From Micromonospora arborensis (GTDB lineage: Bacteria; Actinomycetota; Actinomycetes; Mycobacteriales; Micromonosporaceae), in the NCBI RefSeq assembly GCF_003205615.1, contig NZ_PYBV01000048.1, positions 1-49,909 of the forward strand: a stretch of 49,909 nt of DNA. The letters are read 5' to 3'. The notes under the pieces are model-generated. The model was given only the letters and a program-made list of their open reading frames with translations, was not told where the DNA came from and did no database searches. Shown here in pieces: positions 32,081 through 40,758 of this stretch. How positions within the stretch are numbered: position 1 is the stretch's first letter; each line of letters opens with the position of its first letter. A program made the translations under genes and the position numbers.

Positions 32081-33166
32081 TCAGAGGCAGTCAGCGGCGG
32101 CGTTGATAGCGTCCACCACCGCGTCCTCGAAGACACCGGAAAAGTCGTCGGGGTCGATGTCAAGGGTGATCGACGACTCCAGGCGCTGGCGGCCGTCCAG
32201 GGTGCTGCCGATGAAGGTGGCGTAGCCGGGGATGCCGCCGCCGTGGCCCCAAAGGCTGAGCCCGCGGGAGGTGACCAGCGGCATGAAGCCCAGGCCGTAG
32301 CCGTTGGACATGGGCAGAGTCACCCACTCCGGCGGCACCGTGGTCTTCATCTCCTCGAACTGCTCCGGCTTGAGCAGCTTCCCGGTGACCAGCGCGACCA
32401 GGAACGTGTCCAGATCCTTGGTCGTCGAGATCATCTCGCCGGCCGAACACGCCTCGGACGGGTTCATCTCCGTCACGTCCACCGACTTGCCCTTGATCTT
32501 CATGTAGCCCCGAGCGTGTACGCCCGGGATGTTCGGGTCGTCGCCGGGCAGGACGGTTTCGGTGAGCCCGAGCGGCTCGATGATCCGGGCCCGGATCTCC
32601 TCGGCGTAGCTGCGGCCGGTCACCGCCCTGATCAGCAGTCCGAGCACGATGTAGTTGGTGTTCGAGTACTCGAACGTACTGCCGGGGGTGAAGTTCAGCG
32701 GCTTGTCCGCCGCGATCTTCACCAGCTTCTCCGCGTCGAAGTGCCGGTGCCGGTCCCGCTCGAACCGGTCACCCGGCCGCTGGAAGGCGTCGGCGTGGTT
32801 GTACAGGCCGCTGGTGTGCTGGAGCAGGTTGCGGACTGTCACCTGAACACCCTGTGGCAGCAGCCCCGGCAGGTACTCCGCCATCGGCTTGTCAAGGTCG
32901 ACCTTGCCCTCGCCGACGAGCTGGAGGATGACGGTCGAGACGAAGACCTTGGTGATGCACGCGATGCGGAACTTGCCGTCGGTGGGGACCGGCTCGTCCC
33001 GGCCGAACTCGCGGACCCCCGCGTGCACGGTGAACGTCTCGCCGCCGGTGGTGATCCTGAACTGGGCGCCGGCCGCGCCGACGGTGGTCAGCTTGTCGAC
33101 CGCCTCCTGGAGCTTGATGCGTTTGGGGTCCTTCGTCTCGGGCTTGACCGCGGTGTCGATGGACAT
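32081..33166 (-). CDS. Beta-lactamase/esterase-fold protein with Cys in place of the nucleophilic Ser
   Basis: The 361-residue protein is of the class C beta-lactamase/D-Ala carboxypeptidase fold. The SxxK motif is C70-I-T-K73 (FRIACITKVF, codon TGC); the YxN motif is intact as Y167-S-N169, and the third motif is H308-G-G (LWGHGGGIPGY). No signal peptide is present (MSIDTAVKPETK), so it is cytosolic and unlikely to act on cell wall. Family members in natural-product pathways (LovD, CapW) transfer acyl groups or close amides. Start ATG 33166 follows AAAGGAA. It lies 23 bases after the flavin oxidase gene in the same leftward operon. I infer an acyl-transfer or ring-closing role through a Cys thioester, or else a catalytically changed protein. 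Confidence 0.86.
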   Translation of the reverse strand: MSIDTAVKPETKDPKRIKLQEAVDKLTTVGAAGAQFRITTGGETFTVHAGVREFGRDEPVPTDGKFRIACITKVFVSTVILQLVGEGKVDLDKPMAEYLPGLLPQGVQVTVRNLLQHTSGLYNHADAFQRPGDRFERDRHRHFDAEKLVKIAADKPLNFTPGSTFEYSNTNYIVLGLLIRAVTGRSYAEEIRARIIEPLGLTETVLPGDDPNIPGVHARGYMKIKGKSVDVTEMNPSEACSAGEMISTTKDLDTFLVALVTGKLLKPEQFEEMKTTVPPEWVTLPMSNGYGLGFMPLVTSRGLSLWGHGGGIPGYATFIGSTLDGRQRLESSITLDIDPDDFSGVFEDAVVDAINAAADCL

Positions 33167-33189
33167 CGGATTCCTTTCCTCGGCCCCGT

Positions 33190-34692
33190 TCACTGAACGG
33201 ACAGGGCGTGGCAGAACACGGCGAGCGGATCCCACCGCTTCTTGATCTGTTGCAGGCGCGGGTGGTTCTCCTTGAAGTAGAGGTACTGCCAGGGCACCCC
33301 GGAGGTGTTCCACCGCGAGTCGGTCATGTCGACGTCGGGAAAGTTGATGTAGCAGCCGTCGTTGCGCTCGTCGGGTGCCGGCACGCCCCCGGTGGCCGCG
33401 TAGACGTCCCGGTAGAGGCGACGGGTCCAGTCGAGGTTCGCCTCGTCCGTTGACGGGTCGTGCCAGGAGGTCAGGTAGAGGGCGCGCAGTACCGAGTCCC
33501 GCTGGGCGACCGCGGTGGCGTCCGGCACCACCGCGTTCGCCGCGCAGCCGTACGACTGGAGCGAGATGGTCGCGGTGGAGAAGGCATGACCATCGCCCCA
33601 GAGGTGGTCGTAGATCGTGTCGATCTGGGCGTCGGTGTAACCGCGCCGCAGATACGCGGACTTGATCTTGTGGCGACCGTTCTCACCGTCCTGCGCCCGG
33701 GCCAGCTTCTGCATCGTGGCCAGCCAAGGCCGCCGCTCGACGGGCATGTCGAAGCGAGGTGCGTCGATGCCCTCGGTCATCTCCGTGACGGCACGGGCCA
33801 ACAGCTCCTCAGCGTCGTCGCCGGTGTCGTCGAGGTGGTTGAACAGGATCGCCCCGATCCCCGGGTCGTCCTGCGGGGCAACCGCGAACAGCACCAGCCC
33901 GCTGAACAGCCCGGCGTACCGGGAGTCCGGTGAGCTGTTGCGCTCGTGCCACCGACCGTGGCTGCCCACCAGCGCGCGCAGCGCCTCTCGGGTCAACCCT
34001 TCGCGAGGGAAGATCGTGCTCGACGCCAGCACCGACGCCGGCGGCCGCGGGAGCAGATCGCTCGGACCACCCTCGGCACCCTGGCTGCGCAGCCAGTACC
34101 GGGTGACCACCCCGAAGTTCCCGCCGCCCGCACCCGTGTGCGCCCACCACAGGTCGTGGTGTGGGTCCGCTGGGTCACTCGTCGCCACCACGGCCCGCGC
34201 CCGGCCATCCGCACCGACCACCACCACCTCGACCGCGTACAGGTGGTCGGAGCAGGTGCCGAACCGGCGGGACAGCGGGCCGTACCCGCCGCCGAGCAGG
34301 TGCCCGCCGATCGCCACCAGCTCGCTCGACCCGCCGGGGACGGTCACCCCCCAGCCGAGGTAGAGGGCACGGTAAAGGTCGAGCAGGCGGGCCGCCGGCT
34401 CGACGGCGAATGCCTGCCGTTCCTCGTCGAAGCACACCCGGTCCATGGCGGCCATGTCGATCACCACCCGGACCGCCGGATCTGCCACGAAGTCCTCGTA
34501 GCAGTGCCCTCCACTGCGGACCGCGATCCGCTGGCCAGCACGGACCGCATCATCTACCGCACGGACCACCTCCTCGGTCGAGCGCACCAGGACGAAGGAA
34601 TCCGGACGGGGGGCGAAGCGGGCATTGTCGCCGCGGACCACGAAGTCCTCGTAGCGCGGGTCACCTGCCGCGATACGCGTCGGTTCCGGCAT
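33190..34692 (-). CDS. BBE-like FAD-linked oxidase
   Basis: ATG 34692 is preferred over an upstream in-frame ATG at 34719 because GAGAGG precedes it. The 500-residue protein has the PCMH-type FAD domain with VRSGGHCYEDF (about 58-68); H63 is the usual covalent flavin attachment. At the second attachment site, where berberine-bridge-type enzymes have Cys (CPTVGVGGH), this protein has S123 in GSSELVAIGGH, so flavin is probably bound through one residue only. The C-terminus ends with a BBE domain (YINFPDVD, WQYLYFKENHPRLQQIKKRWDP). Such enzymes oxidise alcohols, form rings or aromatise in anthracycline-type pathways (AknOx, GilR). Confidence 0.91.
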   Translation of the reverse strand: MPEPTRIAAGDPRYEDFVVRGDNARFAPRPDSFVLVRSTEEVVRAVDDAVRAGQRIAVRSGGHCYEDFVADPAVRVVIDMAAMDRVCFDEERQAFAVEPAARLLDLYRALYLGWGVTVPGGSSELVAIGGHLLGGGYGPLSRRFGTCSDHLYAVEVVVVGADGRARAVVATSDPADPHHDLWWAHTGAGGGNFGVVTRYWLRSQGAEGGPSDLLPRPPASVLASSTIFPREGLTREALRALVGSHGRWHERNSSPDSRYAGLFSGLVLFAVAPQDDPGIGAILFNHLDDTGDDAEELLARAVTEMTEGIDAPRFDMPVERRPWLATMQKLARAQDGENGRHKIKSAYLRRGYTDAQIDTIYDHLWGDGHAFSTATISLQSYGCAANAVVPDATAVAQRDSVLRALYLTSWHDPSTDEANLDWTRRLYRDVYAATGGVPAPDERNDGCYINFPDVDMTDSRWNTSGVPWQYLYFKENHPRLQQIKKRWDPLAVFCHALSVQ

Positions 34693-34931
34693 GCTGCACC
34701 CCTCTCTCGTCGCCATCACTGAGGACGATGGTGGGACGCCGGCCTCGAGGAACCTCGTAGCCCCGCTGGAGCCGCCTCGTCTCGCCGCGGGCGCTCGCCA
34801 GCCCGACCCTGGCTCGGCCCGGGCCGGCCCATCGGTATTCCGGTGGTCCTCGAATGTGGCTCCACCGAGCCGGGGGACGGTCGACGCAGATCAGGCGAGA
34901 GCCGCCTGTCCACCACGACCCGGGAGCCGCC

Positions 34932-35792
34932 GTGGACACCACGACCTACAAGACGGCCGTGACAGAGGCGTTCAACAGCGCCGCCGCCTCGTACGACCGG
35001 ATGGGCGTCGAGTTCTTCACCCCGATGGGACGCCGGCTGGTGGAGCGGGTGAACCCGCAGCCCGGTGAGCGGGTGCTCGACGTCGGCTGCGGCCGGGGCG
35101 CCTGCCTCTTTCCCGCAGCCGAGCGCGTGGGCGCCACCGGCCGGGTGCTCGGCATCGACATCGCCGAGGCGATGGTCGCGGCTGCCCGCGAGGAAGCGGG
35201 CCGGCAGAGCCTTTCCACTGTGGACGTACGGGTCATGGACGGCGAACACCCGGACCTGCCGGCGCGCTCGTTCAATGCGGTGACCGGCAGCTACAGCGTC
35301 ATCTTCTTCCCCAACGCACCCGCCGCCCTTGCCCGGTACGCCGACCTGCTCGACGACGAGGGCAGGCTCGGGTTCACCAGCCCGGTCTTCACCCCCGACA
35401 CCTTTCCCTTCCTGCCGCCGGTCTTCACCGAGCTGATCCCTCGGGAGCTGCTGCGTAACCTGCCCCCGCAGTGGCAGCCGGCCGAGCTGACCCGCAGGTT
35501 CAACAGCTGGCTCTCCGACCCCGCGGACCTGGTCCGCACCCTGGCGGACGCTGGGTTCCGGGCGGCCGACGTGGTGGACGAGGAGGTGGCCATGGTCGCC
35601 GAGTCCGGCACCGCCTGGGTGGATTGGTCCCACACCCAGGGCATGCGCCTGCTGTGGCAGCACCTTCCGGAGCGGGAGAGTGGGGATCTGCGGGACCGTC
35701 TCATCGCCGCGCTGGACGCCATGCGAGTCGGCGACGGCCCGCTGACCATCCAGGTCCCGGTCCGCTACGTCACCGCCACGGTGGCGCGATGA
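34932..35792 (+). CDS. Class I SAM-dependent methyltransferase
   Basis: The 286-residue protein starts at GTG 34932 (VDTTTYKTAVTEAFNSAAASYD). SAM-binding motif I is VLDVGCGRGACLF (about 46-58), followed by VLGIDIAEAMVAAA and FNAVTGSYSVIFFPNAPAALARYADLL, the ubiE/methyltransf_11 pattern. O-, N- and C-methylation are all possible within this family. The quinocycline heterocycle is N-methylated, so N-methylation is one candidate role. It is divergent from the flavin oxidase and 44 bases upstream of the transglutaminase-like gene, probably in one operon with it and the UbiD-like gene. Confidence 0.88.
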   Translation: MDTTTYKTAVTEAFNSAAASYDRMGVEFFTPMGRRLVERVNPQPGERVLDVGCGRGACLFPAAERVGATGRVLGIDIAEAMVAAAREEAGRQSLSTVDVRVMDGEHPDLPARSFNAVTGSYSVIFFPNAPAALARYADLLDDEGRLGFTSPVFTPDTFPFLPPVFTELIPRELLRNLPPQWQPAELTRRFNSWLSDPADLVRTLADAGFRAADVVDEEVAMVAESGTAWVDWSHTQGMRLLWQHLPERESGDLRDRLIAALDAMRVGDGPLTIQVPVRYVTATVAR

Positions 35793-35836
35793 GGTCCGGC
35801 GGGCCACTGGGCCTCGATCATCGACGGGAGGAAGCA

Positions 35837-36526
35837 ATGGGTACGGATGCGCCGGGGACCGCCGACCTCGCGGCCACCTATTTTCTCGACCACGACTCGC
35901 CGGAGGTCGTCGACTTCGTCGCCCGCAGCGCGCCAGCAGAGGGCGATCCGAAGGCGCGGGCCGTGGCGCTCTACTACGCCATCCGCGACGGAATCCCGTA
36001 CGAGGTCTATTCGGCGGACCTTTCCCGAGAAGGGCTGCGGGCCAGCGCCACGCTGCGCGCCGGTACCGGTATGTGTATTCACAAATCCGTGCTGTACGCG
36101 TCGGCGTTGCGTTCCATCGGCGTACCGAGCCGACTGGTCCTGGCCGACGTGCGTAATCACCTGACCTCCGACCGGCTGCGTTCGCTGATGGGTGGGGACG
36201 TTTTCCGCCACCACTGCTACACCACCGTCTTCCTCGGAGGGCGGTGGGTGAAGGCGACCCCGGTGTTCAGCAGCAGGCTCTGCCGGCTCTACCGGATGGC
36301 TCAGCTCGAGTTCGACGGGCGCACCGACAGCGTCTACCACCCGTACGACCTCGACGGTCGGCGCCACATGGAGTTTCTGCACACCCACGGCGAGTTCAGT
36401 GACCTGCCGTATGACCGGATCGTTACGGATCTCCGGGCCGCTCACCCCGGCCTCTTCGCCGCCAGCATGCGGGTCGTCGACGGCTCCCTGGTGCGCGACG
36501 CGGCGAACGCGGCGGGGGGCCGATGA
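35837..36526 (+). CDS. Transglutaminase-like (papain-fold) protein
   Basis: The 229-residue protein has the transglutaminase-like core: Cys80 in GTGMCIHKSVLYASALRSIGVPSR and His126 in FRHHCYTTVFLGGRWVKATPVFS. The Asp of the usual DPT motif reads ATP, as in a subfamily that also carries the EFDG and DLDGRRHMEFL stretches seen here. Such proteins can hydrolyse amides or form amide bonds through a Cys thioester. ATG 35837 follows GGGAGGAAG. It overlaps the UbiD-like gene by four bases (ATGA). A role in amide formation or release from a carrier protein is possible; none is established. Confidence 0.83.
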   Translation: MGTDAPGTADLAATYFLDHDSPEVVDFVARSAPAEGDPKARAVALYYAIRDGIPYEVYSADLSREGLRASATLRAGTGMCIHKSVLYASALRSIGVPSRLVLADVRNHLTSDRLRSLMGGDVFRHHCYTTVFLGGRWVKATPVFSSRLCRLYRMAQLEFDGRTDSVYHPYDLDGRRHMEFLHTHGEFSDLPYDRIVTDLRAAHPGLFAASMRVVDGSLVRDAANAAGGR

Positions 36527-37980
36527 TCAGGAACGAGCCCCGGTCCGGCGCCACCACCACGCCGGCACTGTCGATGCGTTCGGCCGTCGCCGCGCTGCGC
36601 CGTGCGAATCCGGAGCGGTACCACGAACGCGGTCCGCTCGGTTCCGGCGACATCGCCGCCGACTACGCCCGGTGGTATGCGGCCGTCCCGGCCACCTCCC
36701 GTGCCGCTGCCGAAGACGTCGTCCGCTACCGCGTCGCGGGGCGACACGACACCCGCGTACTCCTTGGCCTTTACGGCGACGCCGCGCGGGTACGCGCGTG
36801 GCTGCCCGGCTACCCGGACCGGGTGGGCCGGGCGGCGGTGCGACGCCTGCTCGGTGCGGCGCGCCCGGCGGTCCTTGGCGTTCGGCAGGCCGAGCGCCGG
36901 CCGGTCGACCTCACCGCGTTGCCGGTGCTGCAGGCCACTGATCGGGACGCAGGCGCCTTCCTCACGACCGGTATGGTGCTCGCCGACGACGGTGGCGCGC
37001 TGTCGGTGCACCGGATGCTGGTCCTCGACCGGGAGCGACTGACCCTCTGGATGGTCCCCGGTCGCACCCTGGGCCACCGCTACGCCGAGGCCCAGCGGGC
37101 GGGCCGCCGACTACCAGTCTCGATCAACGTCGGGGTGCCCCCGGCCGCGATGGTCGCCTCGGCGCTCAACGCACGGTTCCTGCCGTCCGGTGTGGACAAA
37201 CTCGCCGTGGCGGGCGCTCTGGCCGGCGCGCCACTGACCCTGGCCGACGCGGTCACACAACCGGTCAGGGCGCTCGCGGAGTCGGAAATCGTCCTGGAGG
37301 GCTACCTCGATGGCGCAACCGCCGACGAAACCCTCGGTGACCGCCTGGGTGGCTCCCTACCGGAGTTCCTCGGCTACCACGGCTCGGCCCAAGCGGCGCT
37401 TCCGGTCATCACGGTAACTGGGATGACCGTGCGGGACCAGGCGGTGTACCAGGCCATGATCGGTCCGGGGCGAGAGCAGTCGGTGGTTCTCGGGCTGGCC
37501 GGTGCTCTCTCCGTTCAGCTTGCCGGCCGCTCGCGGGACTGGAATCTGGTTCGGGACCTACACTTCTCACCCGCCGGGGGCGGCATGTTGACCCTCGCCG
37601 TGAGCCTGCGCAAGACCGGCCCCGGCTCGGACGCCGCGCCCGCCCGACTGGCCCGGGAACTGTTTGACGCGCACCCTTTCGCGAAGCTCGTCATTTTCAC
37701 CGATGACGACGTGGACGTGGGCACTCCGGAGGATGTGCTGTGGGCCCTGTCAACCCGGGCCAACCTCAGTAGCGACTGTGTGACGTTCGACGACTACCCG
37801 CGGTTGCCGATGGACCCGTCACAGACGAGTGCCTGGTTGGCCGAGCGGGGTCACCCCGGCCGGTCGTACGTCGACGCCACGGTGCCATACCGGGTTCGAC
37901 ACCTCGCCGAACGGGCCTTCGCCGGGCCTCCGGTCCGGCGACGCCGGCCCGTCCGGCACACACCGGACTCCCGCCCGTGA
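36523..37980 (+). CDS. UbiD-family (prenylated-FMN type) decarboxylase homologue, divergent active site
   Basis: The 485-residue protein follows the UbiD plan: PVSINVGVPPAAMVASAL (198-215), PSGVDKLAVAGALAGAPL (221-238), SEIVLEG (254-260), PEFLGYHG (280-287) and ITVTGMTVRDQAVYQ. By hand alignment with Fdc1, R164 corresponds to catalytic R173, E255 to the metal ligand E233 and E281 to E282. The E277 position is Gly276 and the metal-ligand Asn168 position is Ala159. UbiD enzymes decarboxylate aryl, vinyl or heteroaryl acids, including pyrrole carboxylate. Here it may remove a carboxyl from the heterocycle or the polyketide. The missing residues could mean altered or lost decarboxylation. No UbiX partner is in the window. 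Confidence 0.82.
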   Translation: MIRNEPRSGATTTPALSMRSAVAALRRANPERYHERGPLGSGDIAADYARWYAAVPATSRAAAEDVVRYRVAGRHDTRVLLGLYGDAARVRAWLPGYPDRVGRAAVRRLLGAARPAVLGVRQAERRPVDLTALPVLQATDRDAGAFLTTGMVLADDGGALSVHRMLVLDRERLTLWMVPGRTLGHRYAEAQRAGRRLPVSINVGVPPAAMVASALNARFLPSGVDKLAVAGALAGAPLTLADAVTQPVRALAESEIVLEGYLDGATADETLGDRLGGSLPEFLGYHGSAQAALPVITVTGMTVRDQAVYQAMIGPGREQSVVLGLAGALSVQLAGRSRDWNLVRDLHFSPAGGGMLTLAVSLRKTGPGSDAAPARLARELFDAHPFAKLVIFTDDDVDVGTPEDVLWALSTRANLSSDCVTFDDYPRLPMDPSQTSAWLAERGHPGRSYVDATVPYRVRHLAERAFAGPPVRRRRPVRHTPDSRP

Positions 37981-38178
37981 TCCTGAGCGCCGGCAAACTG
38001 CCGATATCCCTGGGTGGCCCAACTTATGCTCGGCGCGAGAATATGAGCTGTTTCAGCGGTTGGAGAGGGGCCCTTTGCTCCTGGATCGAGGTCGCACCTG
38101 CAGCGCTTGGCACATGGCCACGCAGGCAGGCGCGGACCATAGCGCAGGACCTCGTGGGGTAGTGCGCAGCCTGTCTTG

Positions 38179-38823
38179 TCAGGGCAACGGGTATGCGGTT
38201 AGGCGGTCGGCGAGTTGCTTCGGGTGGCTGAGCGCCACTGCGTGCCCGCCGTCTATCTCGTCCGGGACGACGCCGAGTCGATCCACGGCAACCCGCCGCT
38301 GAAAGTCCGCTGGGAAGAACCGGTCCTCGCGTGCGATGAGCACCGTCGTCGGCACGTTTGGCCAGGAGTCCAGGGGCCACGGCTCGTTCCCTTCCGCGCT
38401 GACCTGGTCCCGGCTGTGTGCCGCTGCCTCCGCGACGATCTCGGCCGGCACACCGTTGTAGAACTGCTGCTCCTCGCTGAGCCCTTCCGCGCTGCGGTAA
38501 CCGGTGTTGGCCCACCAGTCACCGGGTCTCTCACCAGGCTCCGGGACCATCGGTGTAAGCAGGACGAGTAGCCGCACCGGCAGCTTGTCGGCAATGAGCG
38601 GCGCGGTGAACGCACCGTACGAGTGTCCGACGACCACGAGGTCGCTCCGGTCGCCGATCGCGTCGACGGCCGTCTGGCCGAACTCGGCGAACCCCGCGGA
38701 TCTGTCCTCGATCGGCAGTTCCGGAGCCACCACGTCGTGGCCGCGGCTGATCAGCTCGGGGACAAGGAGATGCCAGTCCCAGGCGCTGCCCCCGCCGCCG
38801 TGGATCAGAACGAAAGTCGCCAT
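38179..38823 (-). CDS. Alpha/beta hydrolase
   Basis: The 214-residue protein has the oxyanion region LIHGGGGSAWDWHLL, the nucleophile elbow VVVGHSYG (about 64-71) and a late His in DGGHAVALSHP. This is the short alpha/beta hydrolase type related to plant methyl-ketone/salicylic-acid-binding esterases. The start at ATG 38823 gives the usual N-terminus MATFVLIHG. It is a single leftward gene, separated by about 200 bases on each side from its neighbours, and appears to be outside the biosynthetic cluster. The substrate cannot be told. Confidence 0.88.
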   Translation of the reverse strand: MATFVLIHGGGGSAWDWHLLVPELISRGHDVVAPELPIEDRSAGFAEFGQTAVDAIGDRSDLVVVGHSYGAFTAPLIADKLPVRLLVLLTPMVPEPGERPGDWWANTGYRSAEGLSEEQQFYNGVPAEIVAEAAAHSRDQVSAEGNEPWPLDSWPNVPTTVLIAREDRFFPADFQRRVAVDRLGVVPDEIDGGHAVALSHPKQLADRLTAYPLP

Positions 38824-39021
38824 GCCCGGAGCCTCACACACCGGTACGACAGCCGCTCGCGGCTTTGCCGACGACAGTGCGCCGGATGATCCATGCTGGA
38901 GGCGGGCGATGCGACGGCGGGGGAGCCAGGTGGCGTACGTGCGGCGCTGCCCACGATCGCGAGTCGCGGACCGTACACCAGTGCGTTGGTTTCCGAACGA
39001 TGTAGAGGTGTTTCTGTCGAT

Positions 39022-39969
39022 TCAACGAAAGGCGATCACCGTTCCGAACGCGGCGGTGGCTGGCACGAAAAGCTCTCCGGATGCTGCTCGACAGAGCGGA
39101 ACCTCATTGGCCCGGAGAAGTTCCTTCGTCGCGGCCAGGTCGCGGACTCCGACCGTGTAGGCGACGAGGGCGGGCAGTGCCGGTGGTTGCTGTCCGGGCA
39201 GAGCCTCGGCGAGGCGGGATGCCCGCACGAGGGTCAGTGTTGCCGCGCCGAGATCGAACACCCACCCACGCGCGTTGGCCCTGGGTGTGTGGTCAAGGTA
39301 AGCCTCGTAGCGTGTCCGGACAGCGTCCAACTCGGAGTCGGCGATGCAGAGCGTAGCGTCGACGAGACCGACGGCGCCGTTGGGATGGTCGGTTGCGCGG
39401 GAGCCCTGGATTCCGGGATCCAGATCCGCGGCGACACCGATCCTGCCTTCTGCCTCCACGCCAGGTTGGACGCCGTCGATCTCCAGATATCGGACTGTTT
39501 CGACTCGGGGGACTGCTGGGCGTCGCACAGTGTTGACCCCGCCGTGTCTGATCCCGGAGTTCGTTAGGCGAGCTGCCGTGGCCTCGATATCGGAGGAGGA
39601 CAGCATCAGGATGTGCAGGCCCTCGTACCGGTCCAGGCAGTCGGACAGATTTGCGCTGGTGGCGTTGATCCGCTCCATCAGTGACGGCAGCACGCTGGGC
39701 GGGGCGTCCAGCGGAACCAGTCGCGCGTCGGCCGGCACCCGACTACCTACGCCGTCGACGACGGTCACCAGTTCGACGAAGTCCTGAGGAAAGTCGGCGT
39801 GGGTGTTGGCCGCGCCGAACGGCTCGAGTGTGCCTCCGTCCTGCGGCACCATCGCGGGATAACTCGGCGTCGGCAGCGCGAACCCTAGCCGTCGATACAG
39901 CTTGAGCGCGGCGGGCATTTCGCGGACCACGTGACCGACGTGGTGCAGGCGGGTGATCTCAGGGGTCAT
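39022..39969 (-). CDS. VOC/glyoxalase-superfamily protein (Glyoxalase_3-like)
   Basis: The 315-residue protein starts at ATG 39969 with TPEITRLHHVGHVVREMPAALKLYRRLGF, the opening of a VOC beta-alpha-beta-beta-beta module. A second half begins near residue 195 (AVGLVDATLCIADSELDAVRTRYEAYL) and a third partial module near 270. VOC proteins bind metals and act as dioxygenases, isomerases or resistance proteins. Its promoter carries a perfect 28-bp palindrome shared with the divergent TetR 3 gene, so it is the likely target of that repressor. A minus-strand TTGACC-N18-TAGCGT promoter overlaps the palindrome. Confidence 0.83.
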   Translation of the reverse strand: MTPEITRLHHVGHVVREMPAALKLYRRLGFALPTPSYPAMVPQDGGTLEPFGAANTHADFPQDFVELVTVVDGVGSRVPADARLVPLDAPPSVLPSLMERINATSANLSDCLDRYEGLHILMLSSSDIEATAARLTNSGIRHGGVNTVRRPAVPRVETVRYLEIDGVQPGVEAEGRIGVAADLDPGIQGSRATDHPNGAVGLVDATLCIADSELDAVRTRYEAYLDHTPRANARGWVFDLGAATLTLVRASRLAEALPGQQPPALPALVAYTVGVRDLAATKELLRANEVPLCRAASGELFVPATAAFGTVIAFR

Positions 39970-39984
39970 ATCGACCACGCTAGA

Positions 39985-40012
39985 AGTAGCTTGACCACGT
40001 GGTCAAGCTACT
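39985..40012. promoter_or_regulatory. Perfect 28-bp palindromic operator between VOC and TetR 3 genes
   Basis: Each half is GTGGTCAAGCTACT or its complement, meeting at CACGTG with no mismatch over 28 bases. It spans the divergent promoter, including a TTGACC -35 element on the minus strand, so binding of the adjacent TetR-family protein would block it. It is unrelated in sequence to the operators A-D. Confidence 0.85.
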
Positions 40013-40036
40013 ATGGAGGTGGGTACCCTCAGACGA

Positions 40037-40660
40037 ATGAGCGCGCAGCACGTAGACGGTAGGCGTCTGCGTTACCAGCACCGGCGGCCCGAACTGCTCG
40101 ATGCCGTGGTCAGCTACGTTCTCGCGCACGGGATGGCGAATCTGGCGATGCGGCCGTTGGCCGAGGCGGTAGGGGTCAGCCACGGGGCCCTGCTGCACCA
40201 CTTCGGCACAAAGGAGGCCCTCCTCATCGAGGTGACCGATGTGCTTCGCCAGCGGTTGGCCGACGCGGCCGGCCTAGCCGGCTCATCCGGCAGCCTGGCC
40301 GACCTCGGCTCGTGGTGGCGGCGGTCGACGACCGCAGACCGCCTGCCGGTCTATCGCTTGTTGTTCGAGGTCTTCGCTCAGGCCACACGAGAGCCGGAGC
40401 GCTATGAGCGTTTCCTTCAGCAAGCAATGCACGACGCGCTTGGGCTCATACAGCGGCTGGTCTTGGCAGAAGGATGCCCCAGCGAGCAAGCGCCCTTGAT
40501 CGCATCGATGATCGTGGCCCAGGCGCGCGGCCTGCAGCTCGACCTCCTGGCCACCAACGACCGCGAACGCGTCGACCATGCCTTCGCTGTCTTCATCGGC
40601 CTGATCGACAGCCTGCGGCAAAGCTGGACCGGCGAGCAACCATCAACGCGACCGCGCTGA
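40037..40660 (+). CDS. TetR/AcrR-family regulator 3
   Basis: The 207-residue protein has an N-terminal HTH (about 15-60; LLDAVVSYVLAHGMANLAMRPLAEAVGVSHGALLHHFGTKEALLIEV) and an all-helical ligand-binding half. ATG 40037 is used; an ATG at 40013 directly abuts the palindrome and would make the transcript almost leaderless. It probably represses itself and the divergent VOC gene through the palindrome. It is unlike TetR 1 and 2 (no DPARSLA leader), so it belongs to a separate local circuit. Confidence 0.9.
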   Translation: MSAQHVDGRRLRYQHRRPELLDAVVSYVLAHGMANLAMRPLAEAVGVSHGALLHHFGTKEALLIEVTDVLRQRLADAAGLAGSSGSLADLGSWWRRSTTADRLPVYRLLFEVFAQATREPERYERFLQQAMHDALGLIQRLVLAEGCPSEQAPLIASMIVAQARGLQLDLLATNDRERVDHAFAVFIGLIDSLRQSWTGEQPSTRPR

Positions 40661-40758
40661 CGAGGTTGTTCCGGCGTGGAGGGGCCGGAGCAGGCCCCGT
40701 CTGCTCACGTCGAGTCGAATGCAATTCGGAGGCCGGCGGGCAGTGGAGGGCGACCGCG

